A stretch of 64,000 nucleotides of DNA from Diphasiastrum complanatum (Eukaryota > Streptophyta > Lycopodiopsida > Lycopodiales > Lycopodiaceae). The notes beneath the pieces were generated by a model, which saw nothing but the letters and a program-made list of their open reading frames with translations, was not told where the DNA came from and searched no databases. The position numbers were made by a program, and so were the translations under genes. Below, in pieces: positions 33,340 to 43,528 of this stretch. Each line of letters begins with the position of its first letter. Position 1 is the first letter of the stretch. The stretch is from positions 1-64,000 of the forward strand of contig MU831833.1 of assembly GCA_029204225.1 (NCBI GenBank), in the 5' to 3' direction.

Positions 33340-34690
33340 GTGTCAAGGTTGCTAGCTCACATTCTTTTATCAGCTCTCATATGTTTCAGGGCTTGGACTA
33401 TAGCATTGGTGACTTCTCTGGACAGGCAGATTTCTATATTATTCCTCTCGAGCGCTATGACATTATTCTTGGTGCAGATTGGTTTTCGTCACTTGGTACT
33501 GTTGCTATGGATCTTTCTTAGCAGACACTGTCTTTTACACATGCTGGTCGGTATCATTCACTTTCTGGTATTGATTCCCAGGGTGACTATCAGTTGGTTA
33601 CCGGGAAGCAGTTTATGCGTAGCCTGCCAAAGGCTCCGGGTGCAGCTCTTCTTATCATTCAGAGTACATCAGTTGTTGCTCCTCTTGCTCCATCCATGAG
33701 TCCTCTTCCTCAGGTGATTTCTGACTTATTGCATCGGTATTCAGTTGTTTTTTCAGAACCTACGTCTCTGCCACCATTACGAGATGTCACCCACCATATT
33801 GATCTTATTCCTGGTGCCACCCCACCCTCTCGTGCTCCATATCGTATGTCTAAAGTTGAGGTTCAGCTCCAGATTGCTTCCCTTTTACGTCAGGGCCTCA
33901 TTGTTCCTAGCCATAGTCCCTTTGGTGCTCCTGTCCTCCTTGTTGCCAAAAAAGATGGAACCAAACGCCTTTGCATTGACTATCGTGCCTTAAACAAGCT
34001 GACTATCCGTAATCAGTATATTGGCTCATGGGTATGCTCCACTTTTGCCAGGGCTGCCTCTTCCTCCTGATGATACACCAGTTACCATTGCTTCTTTTTT
34101 ATCCGGTGCTCACGAGCTTATTGCTAGGGCTACTGCTCACTTACAGCAGGTTCAGCAGCACTATCAGACTTTTGTTGATCGTCATCGCCGTCATGTTGAG
34201 TTTCAAGTTGGTGATATGGTTTACCTCCAATTACGCTTTGCACGTCATCACTTTGTGCAAGGTCACGCCTACTGAGAAGCTTGCACCACGCTATTATGGG
34301 CCTTACTGTATCTTGGATCGCCTCAGCCCTGTTACGTACCGGTTACAGTTGCCTAATTCTACACGAGCCTGTGATATCTTTCATGTTAGCCTTTTACGAG
34401 CTGCCATTGAGGATGATGCTCCTCGTGATCTCACATTTCCTACAGAGCCAGAGTTGTTCCCTTTTTTGCCAGCTGCCATCCATCAGGTTCGCCTTTAGTA
34501 TAGTCGATGTCACAGGCAGGTTCAGTTTTTAGTACAGTGGGATGGTCGTCCTCTTGAGGAGGCCACTTGGGAGCCTATTGATGTCTTTTATCATACACCA
34601 TTATTGGCAGAGCAGGCTCGAGCCCTCATGGCTTTAGTTCTCTCCTCTACTACAAATGTCATTGTAGATGTTCCCTCTACTTCATGATTC
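33340..34690 (+). pseudogene. Gypsy protease-RT start fused to integrase tail and chromodomain
   Basis: The first part reads ERYDIILGADWFSSLG (protease end) and then [40 protein letters not shown] and [11 protein letters not shown] (RT fingers). At about 34020 it jumps to the integrase C-terminal region: [44 protein letters not shown], then after a frame change YYGPYCIL and CDIFHVSLLR. A chromodomain end follows: QFLVQWDGRPLEEATWEPID at about 34525. The junction removes everything from the RT palm to the integrase core. Confidence 0.9.
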
Positions 34691-34863
34691 GGCTAGCTAA
34701 GACTATTCTTTTATGTTTTGCTTGTAGTACTTGATTTACACAGTTATGATACTTTTGGGGTATCTGTTGTGACGACTTACTAGCATGCTTACCTTATTGT
34801 TCCAGATAGTCAATATGCTTGTTAGCCGGTGGAGAGCTTTGTTTTTCTGAAGGGGAGAATTAT

Positions 34864-35206
34864 GGACTTGGCTCATTACATCCACCGCGTCCATTCTTTT
34901 ATTCATGCATAAGCAGGCCTAAGGGCCCTTTTTTATTCATATACTGGCCTTGGGCCCTACTTGGTCATATTTTTAGGACTTGGTCACGTTGATTTGGAGT
35001 GGGGGTCCTCCTATTAGGGCGCACTATTTTCCCTCCAAATCCTTTTTCCCTCCCTTTTCTGAATCCTCTATTTGATTCAGGGAGAGGGTATATGTAGGGC
35101 AGCATGGTATTCCTTTATTCAGTTTATAATGATTGCTCCTCTTTAGCCTCCTTAAGCATTCTCTCTTCATGCTTTCTAGCTTAAGTCCTGCTTTCTAGCA
35201 TAGCTA
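34864..35206 (+). repeat. Right LTR of the gypsy deletion derivative
   Basis: A direct repeat of 32981-33327, directly after the polypurine tract. Confidence 0.88.
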
Positions 35207-35546
35207 GTAAATCTTAGCTTGTAACTATTTCTCACCCTGAATGTACTAGACGGAAATTTTTGTCTATGGTCTTTTCCTAAGATGCATCCCTTAAAAAAAT
35301 TGTGATTAGAAACAACTTGAGGTAACTCTATACCTATAGACTATTATAACTCAGATGTTTGAACCTTTTGTGCCATAACTTACTTGTTGTACCAACATCC
35401 ACAACTCCTGCCTGGTGACTCACCACTTGAGCTTGAAGTTTGTACAATCTCCTTACAAGAACGCCTTCAACTACTACTTCAGTATTCTTCCTCTTGATTA
35501 GACATCGGTTAGAGCAAGCAGTTAGCTTCAACACAAGTGGTAACAT
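35207..35546 (-). pseudogene. Copia pre-integrase fragment, upstream side of the gypsy insertion
   Basis: The minus strand includes YKLQAQVVSHQAGVVD, TSKLWHKRFKHLSYNSL and a decayed zinc-site region, the pre-integrase domain of copia. The next part of the same gene is at 32838-32976. Confidence 0.82.
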
Positions 35547-35559
35547 GATTTGTTAACTC

Positions 35560-35735
35560 TCGACAAATATTTGTCGCGACCCTTCGATAGTCTCTCGATA
35601 ATTATTTGTCGTTGTCGTTGTTGACCCACCTGTTCACTATTCCCGTGTATTTCTGCAGACTGTGCGATAATTCAAGTAAATATGTAGAAATTGGATACAT
35701 GATTGCATGTAGATTATAGAGAGATAAGTTTAATC
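35560..35735 (-). repeat. Truncated copia 3' LTR with a 16-bp perfect palindrome
   Basis: It follows the RNase H end on the minus strand, where the LTR of this family begins (compare the LTR start at 52370). It is cut after about 175 bases by the neighbouring copia relic. It contains the perfect palindrome CGACAAATATTTGTCG at about 35563 and repeats of CGATA/TTTGTCG. Confidence 0.6.
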
Positions 35736-36640
35736 TGAATCCCTAAATGCCTTGATCTTCAAACACAAAATCTATTGTGTGCATCCAAGCCCAGAACTTA
35801 GTGAAAATATCACCCCTCGTGTCCTGCGTTCGACAGTATTCCAAGCTTAGCTCTTTGTTGAGAACTTTGCTTCTGACATAGTGATACTTAATTTCAATGT
35901 GCTTACTCCTAAAATGAAATCTAGGGTTGGCCGATAAAGCAGTAGCACTTTGATATCACATAAGATAATTGTTGGAGAATATTGTTTCAGACAAACGTCC
36001 GATAGTAGGTTTCTGAACCACACTGCTTCCTTTGTCGCTTGAGAGGCAGCGATATGCTCTAATTCTATAGACGGTAGGGCTATTAAGGTTTGCTTGCAAC
36101 TGTTCCATGAGATCGGACCGTTGTTGAGGAAGAATATAAATCCAAATGTGGATCTACGAGTGTCTGCATCTCCTGCCCAACTTGCATCTAAATAACCACT
36201 GAGTACGTTGAGTTTGTTGTTCTGCTCCATAACAGATGCATTGGTCCATCTTAGCTCAAATGTATCTCATAACTCTTATAAGAGCCAATGTGTAATAGCA
36301 AGATTAGCCACGTACTGGCTTAAAGAATGTACTACAAAAGCTATGTCTGGCCTGGTACAGATCATCGCATAAATGAGAGAACCTATTATCGAATGATAAG
36401 GGTACTCTCGCATATGCTCCTCCTCTTCTTTTTTCTAAGGACATTGGTCCTTCGACAATCTAAGTCCTAGTTCCATTGGTGAGTGAGCTAACTTAACTGG
36501 CAAACGGCTTATATATCGTGATGGTATTATCAGACCGGTAGATCGAAAGCCTATAGTTAATGATAATTCTGAGATAGTTATTTGAGATACAGAAATGAAG
36601 AGATGTCCAGTTGAACATGTAAATGGTCTACGTACCATAT
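35736..36640 (-). pseudogene. Copia RNase H and RT end (outer minus-strand element)
   Basis: Motifs in order on the minus strand are SIIGSLIYAMICTRPDIAF, then SGYLDASWAGDADTRRSTFG, PISWNSCKQTLIALPSIELE, KEAVWFRNLLSD and the tail KHIEIKYHYVRSK-like and GDIFTK. The active-site region EAEY is changed to ELEH. Frame breaks occur near 36240 and 35850. Confidence 0.88.
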
Positions 36641-36784
36641 AATCCTGGCTATATGACTCTCTTCCTAGTTAGTTTGGTTGTTTTTTTTTGCTTTGACGGC
36701 ACTAATCCGTCTTGTGTCCAACTTAGTTGATGTACTTGTTCGTCTTATATGACTTTGGCATGGAAAAGACGTTAATAAAAGCTT

Positions 36785-36862
<78 letters not shown>

Positions 36863-37680
36863 GATTTGAATACCTAGACAATAATGAGCTTCGCCCAGAT
36901 CTGTGATGTCGAATTCTGAGAATAACATCTACTTCGCATCTTTTATCAATTCGACACTATCGCTGAATAGCAGTGTGTCGTCCACATACAAGGTAATAAA
37001 AATAAAAGAATATTGCACTGACTTGAAGTAGACATTCGAATATGAAGTGCTTGGGTTATAACCATGTTCGATGAGGAAAGTGTTGATCCTCTAAAACCAA
37101 GCTCTAGCAGATTACTTTAGGCCGTCAAGAGCTCTATGGAGTTTGCATACATGATTTTCTTTGTCGTTGACTAGATAACCTTCGGGCTGCATCATATAGA
37201 CATCTTCTTTGATAACTCCATTCAAATAGGATGTCTGTATATCCATCTGATGTACTTCTAGATTTGTTGCAACAGCATACTATAGAAGAATTCTGATTGA
37301 AGACTGCTTGACTACCGGACTGAAGGTCTCAGTGTAGTCAATATTCGGGATCTAAGAAAATCCTCTTGCGACAAGTTGAGCTTTCCTTCGATCAATACTT
37401 CCATCTACTTTGTATTTGATCTTGAATATCCATTTGCAATCAACTATATTTCTGTTGGCAATTCGACAATACTCTCTTACCATAGCTTCTCTCTATAGAT
37501 CGAAGTTTGATTAATTGAGTGCTTCTTCAACAGTAGTCACCTCTTGAATGAGATAACAAACAAATTCATCAATGTACGTATTAGGTATCTCTTGTCGATC
37601 TTTTGGGAGGGGATTGAGGCTAATGATCTTATCCTTGGTTTTGTTGCTGCTGAGTTGCAACATCTTCTAATCCGCTATAG
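36641..37680 (-). pseudogene. Copia reverse transcriptase with a microsatellite inside
   Basis: The minus strand reads EVHQMDIQTSYLNGVIKEDV (first catalytic aspartate), YMMQPEGYLVNDKENHVC, RINTFLIEHGYNP and FITLYVDDTLLF (catalytic YVDD, about 36990-36970), then MLFSEFDITDLGEAHYCLGI. A 71-base CT tract (36789-36859) then follows in frame as an RE repeat. The part after the tract is shifted. The same domain order recurs in the plus-strand relics at 51203 and 54414 and the minus-strand relic at 57170. Confidence 0.9.
36789..36859. repeat. (CT)n tract within a copia RT gene
   Basis: A pure CT run of 71 bases. The related RT copies lack it, so it grew after this copy inserted. Confidence 0.95.
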
Positions 37681-38490
37681 ATAAGCTACTCGTCTCCATT
37701 TGACATATTTGGACCTCCAATAGGAATAGTCGTATTGAAAACAGAAGTGCCCGATAGTTCAATTATCAAAACCTTGCCCTTGCCCTTGTTCTTGAGGTCA
37801 ATAAACTGATCCTCAATACAGATATCGTCTCTGCTAGTGAATATCTTAAATGTCGAGGGATTGATCTCCCTTGGTATCTGCATACTCTGAGTTTCAATAG
37901 TAATGGTTTGGAGCCTGTCCAAACTTCTTCATAAGGTGTTTTTTCTGGGAGCCCTTTAGTCTAGCATTTGTTCTGAATATAAACTGTAGCGGAAACAGCT
38001 TCAGCCCAAAAGAACTTTGGCAATGTCGCATGAGCAAGCATACACTTAGCCGCTTCGACTAACGTCCGATTCGTTCTCTCAGCAAGTCCATTCGACTGAG
38101 GTGAATAGGGAGTAATGAATTGCTGCTCAATGCCTTTGCTAAGGCAATACTCCTTGAATTTGGTTGAGATGTATTATCCGTCCTTGTCTGACCTCAATGA
38201 TTTGATTAGTTAATAGTTTCGAGTTTTGCACACTCCTTGAATTGTCTGAAGAAGTTGAAAGCCTCCGATTTCTGCTTAAAAAAATAAACAGCTATTCTTC
38301 TCGAAAATTCATCGATACATGTAATAAAGTTGTTTGCACCTACCAACGATAAGATTTGCATTGGGCCACAAATGTCTGAATGATCAATATTGTTGCATGC
38401 TTATGTCTTGATGTGAATGGAATCCTAGTCTCTGCTTTCCGACAATGCAACTCTGACAGACTGGGAAGTCGATTTTCTTTTAGGGATAAT
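37681..38490 (-). pseudogene. Copia integrase and linker (outer minus-strand element)
   Basis: The minus strand gives HSDICGPMQILSLVGANNFI, then FSRRIAVYFFKQKSEAFNFF, LRSDKD-type sequence, ERTNRTLVEAAKCMLAH-type sequence with AEAVSATVY, and the linker STFKIFTSRDDICIEDQFID. Several frameshifts are present. The upstream part (protease to pre-integrase) is missing where the relic at 38491-40545 is inserted. Confidence 0.85.
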
Positions 38491-38946
38491 TGTAGGAAAT
38501 AGAAGCCTAAGGATCCAAGATCTTAACTATTCAATCACACAAAGCATTCTCAAAAGAAAGAGAGAGATGGCTAGAAACTCTCTTGTAGAAACTCGTGGAC
38601 AGCCAAGAAGAATAGTCAGTATTGCTTACAAAAGTATCTCATACAAATGGGATGCACACATATATATAGTCCAAGATGACTATCTAACTTCATGACTATT
38701 GACTATCCAACTTTCTATAAATTACATAGAAAGAATAAGGTACCTCCAATATGTCAAGTTGGGGTACTTAATGTCACAATTAGGCCTAGTGGACCCATGA
38801 GTCCCTACCAAGTTAATTTCATACTAACTTAGCTAACTCTGAGTTTAGTAGGCCCAATATAATAAATGACCATGGTTACACAACTCTCAACCTTTTGGGT
38901 CAAAGTAACCTATGGTAATGTAAGCAATTCCATTTACATTCCAATA
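38491..38946 (-). repeat. 3' LTR of a nested copia relic
   Basis: It is an inverted copy of the LTR at 29679-30180. On the minus strand it starts TATTGGAATG right after the polypurine tract (38947-38960) and ends TTCCTACA. It adjoins the outer element's integrase at 38490. Confidence 0.9.
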
Positions 38947-40545
38947 CCCTCCTTTAATGGAAATGCATAACATAACATGAAGTAACTTCTCGAAAGAGAA
39001 AAATGCAACTTGAATACCGAACTTAATGTCGCCAAATAAACTTCGCACCGAAGTAGTCGAAATCTCATCCCCAATCATGTCCAACATATAAAAGGAAAAG
39101 AATGCGTAATAATGAAGCATCAAGTCGAAGGGTGAGGATTTGCATGCTCCATCCGAAGTAGGGAACGAACATAAACTCGGCAATAAGTCGAAACATGGAC
39201 TTGTAATCCATCATTCGAAAATACTTCTTACCATAAGGACAATAAAAAAGAGTACCAAACTCTTTTGGCATCATATCCTCCCGAACCTTACCCAATGACT
39301 TGCTCACATAGAATAGGCAATTTACAAACATCATGATGAAGAGTAAGCATAGAACCAAAAAAATCAGCACGAGGTACTGATTTTAAAGAGGCATGTGCCT
39401 TCCTTTCATAGTAAGACATTTCTTTGTTGTCCTGCAAAGTCTCCAATAGCCGACAAGGAACTGTTATGGGCTGTTCAACACTTTGCTGCCCAAAGTGTTC
39501 CCAACATGGACCATGTTGTCCATAATCTTCCGCAGGCTGTTCCTGAAGCATAATGGACTGCTCATGATGTAAAATGGGCTGTAAATGACCAAAAGAAGAT
39601 GACTGAACCTGCTGTCCAACATCTTCATCATAAAAATTTAGCAAACTATCAAGAGATGCATCAACGATGGCGTCATCAAAGCTATTCCACGAAGAGGCAT
39701 GGGATGACATAGAAGATTCTTCAAGTAATGAAAAATTCTCTCCAAACAAATGCTCGCTCTTAACACTTTGAACAAAAATACTAATTGACACATGTTTACT
39801 CCCTCCTCGATTAGTACAAAATAGTTCCAAAGAGTGCTTGAATTTTTCAGCCTTTGCTAAAACATCAAATTGAAAAGGTTTTGCATGAAACTTTTCACTA
39901 ATGCATCCATCGCATGCATCAACTTGCAGTGACTTAAAAAAGAAGATTGCTTCAACATCTGCTCAATGTATCGTTGTTGAGAGATGAAGATTCCAGCCCC
40001 ATGTGGAAGATCAACAAGAACCCAAGTGTGGTTCTTCATGAGTGAGTTGTACTCCTCTTGCATCGCATCCTCCCAACATTTTTGGCCTACTCATAAAAAA
40101 CAGGTTCTACTGCACCATCCTCAATAGAAGTTAGAGCAAAATCAAAAAAATCAACAAATTCTACTTATTTAGTAGAGGCATGAGTCTTTCCTTCATAAAA
40201 ATGATCCATTTTGCTGTCCTGCAAAGTCTGCAACAACCATTTAGGGACTGGTTTGGGCTATCCAACAGCCTTACCTTTGTCAACACTTTGCTATCCAAAG
40301 TGTTCCGAACTTGAACCTTGTTGTCCAATGTTTTCTGAACTTGGACCTTGCTGTCCAATGTCTTCAACAGGCTGCTCTTCACCATAAATAGGTTCTTCTT
40401 GATGAACTATGGGCTGCAAAATTGAAGGAGTAGTGGGCTGTCCACTAGAAGTAGATGGCAGTCCCTTCTCTTCATGATTAGATGGCAAAACCAAATCTGG
40501 AAATATTTCAAGGAGTATAGGACTAGAAATGCTCAAGATGATTGG
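38947..40545 (-). pseudogene. Nested copia relic: linker and RT scraps, duplicated linker
   Basis: After the polypurine tract CCATTAAAGGAGGG (minus strand), the body carries the RT start MQEEYNSLMKNHTWVLVDLP (about 40063) fused to IFISQQRYIEQMLKQ, and an integrase-RT linker. The linker appears twice in related form: EEQPVEDIGQQGPSSENIG at about 40360 and QEQPAEDYGQHGPCWEHFG at about 39560, each followed by a version of LLETLQDNK/LLQTLQDSK. The duplication suggests two related copies joined by recombination. No 5' LTR was found at the 40545 junction, so the element is 5'-truncated. Confidence 0.75.
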
Positions 40546-41460
40546 TCAAATGTTAAGTGGATCAAGAAACCAAGCATTGTCAACTTGCGCCTTCTGATCG
40601 TTGATCATGAACACTTCTTCATCCACGTCTTGAACAAGGGATTGTGATGTCTCTGCAACTGCATTTGCCTGTTGATCTGATTGCTTATTATTGGCGTTGT
40701 TCGCTTCCAATATCCTGCAATCCTGAATCTCATGATTAGTGCATTTGCAGTACTTACAGAACATCATCTTCTTCGACTGTGGACTCGACAATTGCTCTAG
40801 ATTTTGTGTCGGCTTCCGATTCGATACAAATTGTTTCGAGCTTTTCTTCTTCTACGTTTAGAGCCTTTGTTTACATATAGAGCATGTGATACCGTATTCA
40901 AAGAGTTGTCTACGCTCCTTCGATTATCTTCCTGCAACAACATAGTGCTCTAGAAAGAGTTAGATCTGGGTGTGTCGATATGATCATTACATAGTTTTTG
41001 TATGTAGGTGGCAGGCTTAATAGCGATGTCGTGACTGCGTCTTGATTGTCGATAATTGATCCGAAAGCTGCCATCTACTGCAAGAGATTCTTAAACTAGT
41101 TTATGTGATTCTCCAATGAATCGCCACTAGACATCTTGAGTGAGAAGAATTTCCTTCTGAGATGCAACTTAGAAGTCACGTCCCTTACGTCATGCACTCA
41201 GAATGTCCCATGCTTCTTTCGAAGTTTGAGCTTCAGATATGTGAAAAATTTGAGTATCCGATATATTGAGAATGATTAGCGCGAAAGCTTTACCACTCTT
41301 CGATTTGTGTAGTCTTCAAGTTTCAATTCGATACCTGTGACAACATCCCACAATTCATTGGCAATTAGCACGGTCTTCAGCTTAAATTTTCGCAAATGAT
41401 AATTGGATCCATTCAGCTTGTCGACTATGAGACCAACTTTGCTTTGTGAATCCATCTGGA
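40546..41460 (-). pseudogene. Copia gag and protease start (outer minus-strand element)
   Basis: On the minus strand gag starts MDSQSKVGLIVDKLNGSNY near 41454 and is badly frameshifted. It is clear again at 40791-40560: a zinc knuckle MFCKYCKCTNHEIQDC and the protease start NAWFLDPL, where the motif breaks at the nested relic. The closest relative in the window is the plus-strand gag at 50160-50850 (YRYYKRPNHEIQDC, EWFLDSRATQHM). Confidence 0.85.
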
Positions 41461-41604
41461 AGTTAGTCTATCGATAATCAGAATGATATATCGATGACCT
41501 AAGAATGAAAAATAGTATCTGATAATATCAGGACACTGATACCATGCAACACTCTGATTGGAAACAATATGAATGCTCTAATAAATGTTAGGTATCTGAT
41601 AATA

Positions 41605-41616
41605 GCTCTGATACCA
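41605..41616 (-). promoter_or_regulatory. Primer-binding site of the outer minus-strand copia element
   Basis: GCTCTGATACCA is the exact complement of TGGTATCAGAGC, 150 bases before the gag start. The LTR end (TGGAGCAAGG on the plus strand) follows at 41619. Confidence 0.88.
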
Positions 41617-41618
41617 TT

Positions 41619-41800
41619 ATGGAGCAAGGAAAGAATGCCAGATAGGAAATTAGCATTCAATAGATGCAACTATCGAGCTTTGCGGAATGATCCTTTCTCT
41701 TCAATGCATGACTATGCCTATCAAAATCGAACCATAATATCGCAACAAGCATCACGTTATCAATCAATTGACTCATGTCTTTTTTATAGCTTGATTTTCT
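41619..41800 (-). repeat. 5' LTR end of the outer copia element (right limit unclear)
   Basis: The sequence 41631-41756 is inverted at 16484-16606. Beyond about 41760 the match stops and the sequence changes character. Confidence 0.65.
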
Positions 41801-42215
41801 TATTTTTCCATGAGAAATTAAGAACTTCATTTGGCTTTGCTCTTTGGTGCTAGCCTTCATCATGGCCAAGTTGCCATTCACCTCCGGAGCAGTGATAGAT
41901 GTTGGGTGTTGTACAAATGGATGAAAGCTGATGTGAACATTTGTTTGTGCATGTGATCTGCACCTTCTCTTGGGCGTTGATGAAGGGATGTCATAGCATT
42001 CGGTGCACGCTATGCTTGATGACATTGATGTTCTCATAACTTTTGATTGGACTTCATAGGGTTGAAAATTGCATGTCTCCTTTGTTATGTCTGAAATTCT
42101 CCGAGACATAACATTGATATGTTACTAGTTGTCTGCAAGGCACCTCCTATCAGACGAAATTATTAAGTGAGTTAATGATGTCAATTATAAGCTAGCATCC
42201 AGAAAAATCAAACAT
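41801..42215. other. Unassigned; possible copia linker scrap on the minus strand
   Basis: Minus-strand reading gives YDIPSSTPKRRCRS near 41980, which resembles spacers between integrase and RT in copia elements. The rest is not recognisable. Confidence 0.35.
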
Positions 42216-42219
42216 ATTT

Positions 42220-42581
42220 TGTGACAGCAAGTTGAAGGTCAATTCGCATGGAGGTGATTCAGTTGCACGTGGAAATGAATTGGAGTAGGTTAGGGACCTT
42301 TCATTTGGTGTTGCTTTCGAACTTGTTTTACTATTGGATCAAAAAAGAGGATGGTTGAATAATTGCATTGTCTTGGAGTACTTGATTAGATGGAAAGGAC
42401 AGACTCGAGATGATCATTCTTGGAAGAGCATGGAAAGCCTGAAAAAGAGATTCTGTAATTTCATTTTTCAAAACATAAACATTTAAGGGGAGAAAGTATG
42501 TTACATCCTTGATGACTATGATTATTAGGACTTGGGCCAAGGGAAGCCTAATATGGTTAGGCTCTAACTCTTGGTTCATAA
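42220..42581 (+). pseudogene. Gypsy chromodomain end, polypurine tract and LTR start
   Basis: The frame includes VLEYLIRWKGQTRDDHSWKS, a chromodomain end (about 42380-42440). TTTAAGGGGAGAAAG at 42482-42496 is the polypurine tract, and TGTTACATCC at 42500 starts an LTR. The LTR is interrupted at 42582 by the hAT transposon and seems to resume at 47691. Confidence 0.78.
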
Positions 42582-42865
42582 CATAGTTGCAGCGAATCGC
42601 GATTCGCCAGCTTCGCGATTCGCTGCAGCGAATCGTGGACAGAATCGCAAAAAAAAAAAAAAAAAACCCAATTTTCGGCCGCCGCCTCGCGCACAGAACC
42701 GCGCCAGCAGTGGAGGAGGCAAAAAAATTTTCTGAGAGCCGTGGGCGTCCAATCTTCGCAAGTGAATACTTGGCAGGCATCTACTCGACGATACAGAGTT
42801 GGTGTGCACGGTGCCGGGTGGGTCTGAGCTTCGTGGAGAGCGAAACGACCAAATTTCGATATTTG

Positions 42866-43507
42866 GTAAGTGTAGGCTTGATTTTTTGCAATTGTTGACA
42901 TTGAGCTGTAGGCAACCAAATCGAGCGTAGTCTGGCTCTAGACCACCTTTCTTCACGCCCACAGTGATTTTTACAGCATCAGTTTCAGCCGTCACGACAC
43001 GCCTAGCGAGATTTGAACACCACATTCCAAATGCTTGTGTATTTTGGCCATTTCCACGGAATGGCTTGTTGGAAACCGAGTGAGGTGATGTCTGAGCCTA
43101 GAATGCATTTCCACATGCTTGCACAGACTCCTATGACCTCCGTTCCGCCCGTCTACGTCCGTATCACAAATTTCAATTTTCATGCCCTGATTCCATACTT
43201 TTTAGGGTTTAGGCGTGGACCATCGTGCAAACATCTACTAGGGGCGCGGTTTAGGCCCACACTGCACTCCTTTATGCCTGCACGGACTCCGACGCTAACG
43301 TCAGTCGCCTGTTATCCCTCATACAGAAATTATTCTATCCCACGCCCTAATCTCATGTTCTTCTTTGGCACTTGATATAATGTGTGAACTGGAATCGTTC
43401 TGATGTATGCTCTGGTATTTTGAGCTCTATTTGAACTCGGTAATGTTGTTCAATGCAATGTATTTTTTTTTCTACTGAACGTTTGCCTGATTATTTGTTG
43501 TTTGCAG
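42866..43507 (+). other. 5' UTR intron of the hAT transposase
   Basis: The donor ATTTG/GTAAGTGT and acceptor TTGTTTGCAG/G bracket 642 bases with no upstream start in frame. The acceptor is 21 bases before the transposase ATG. The promoter is presumably between 42640 and 42860. Confidence 0.65.
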
Positions 43508-43528
43508 GTTTAGGGTCGTGTTGATACG

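Larger units (their letters stand above)
32981..35206 (+). mobile_element. Ty3/gypsy deletion derivative with two LTRs, inside a copia integrase
   Basis: Direct LTRs lie at 32981-33327 and 34864-35206 and are nearly identical. The polypurine tract GAAGGGGAGAATTA (about 34850-34863) precedes the right LTR. No primer site follows the left LTR, and gag, the RT catalytic core, RNase H and the integrase core are all missing, so the body is about 1.5 kb. Flanks AGTTA and AGTAA agree at four of five positions if the LTR ends at 35205. The host copia gene resumes sensibly on both sides. High LTR similarity suggests a fairly recent insertion. Confidence 0.9.

Noticed and set aside
42587-42898. Plus-strand ORF at the left end of the hAT element
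   Set aside because: Made of terminal palindromes and an A-run in the 5' non-coding part; the transposase starts at 43529.
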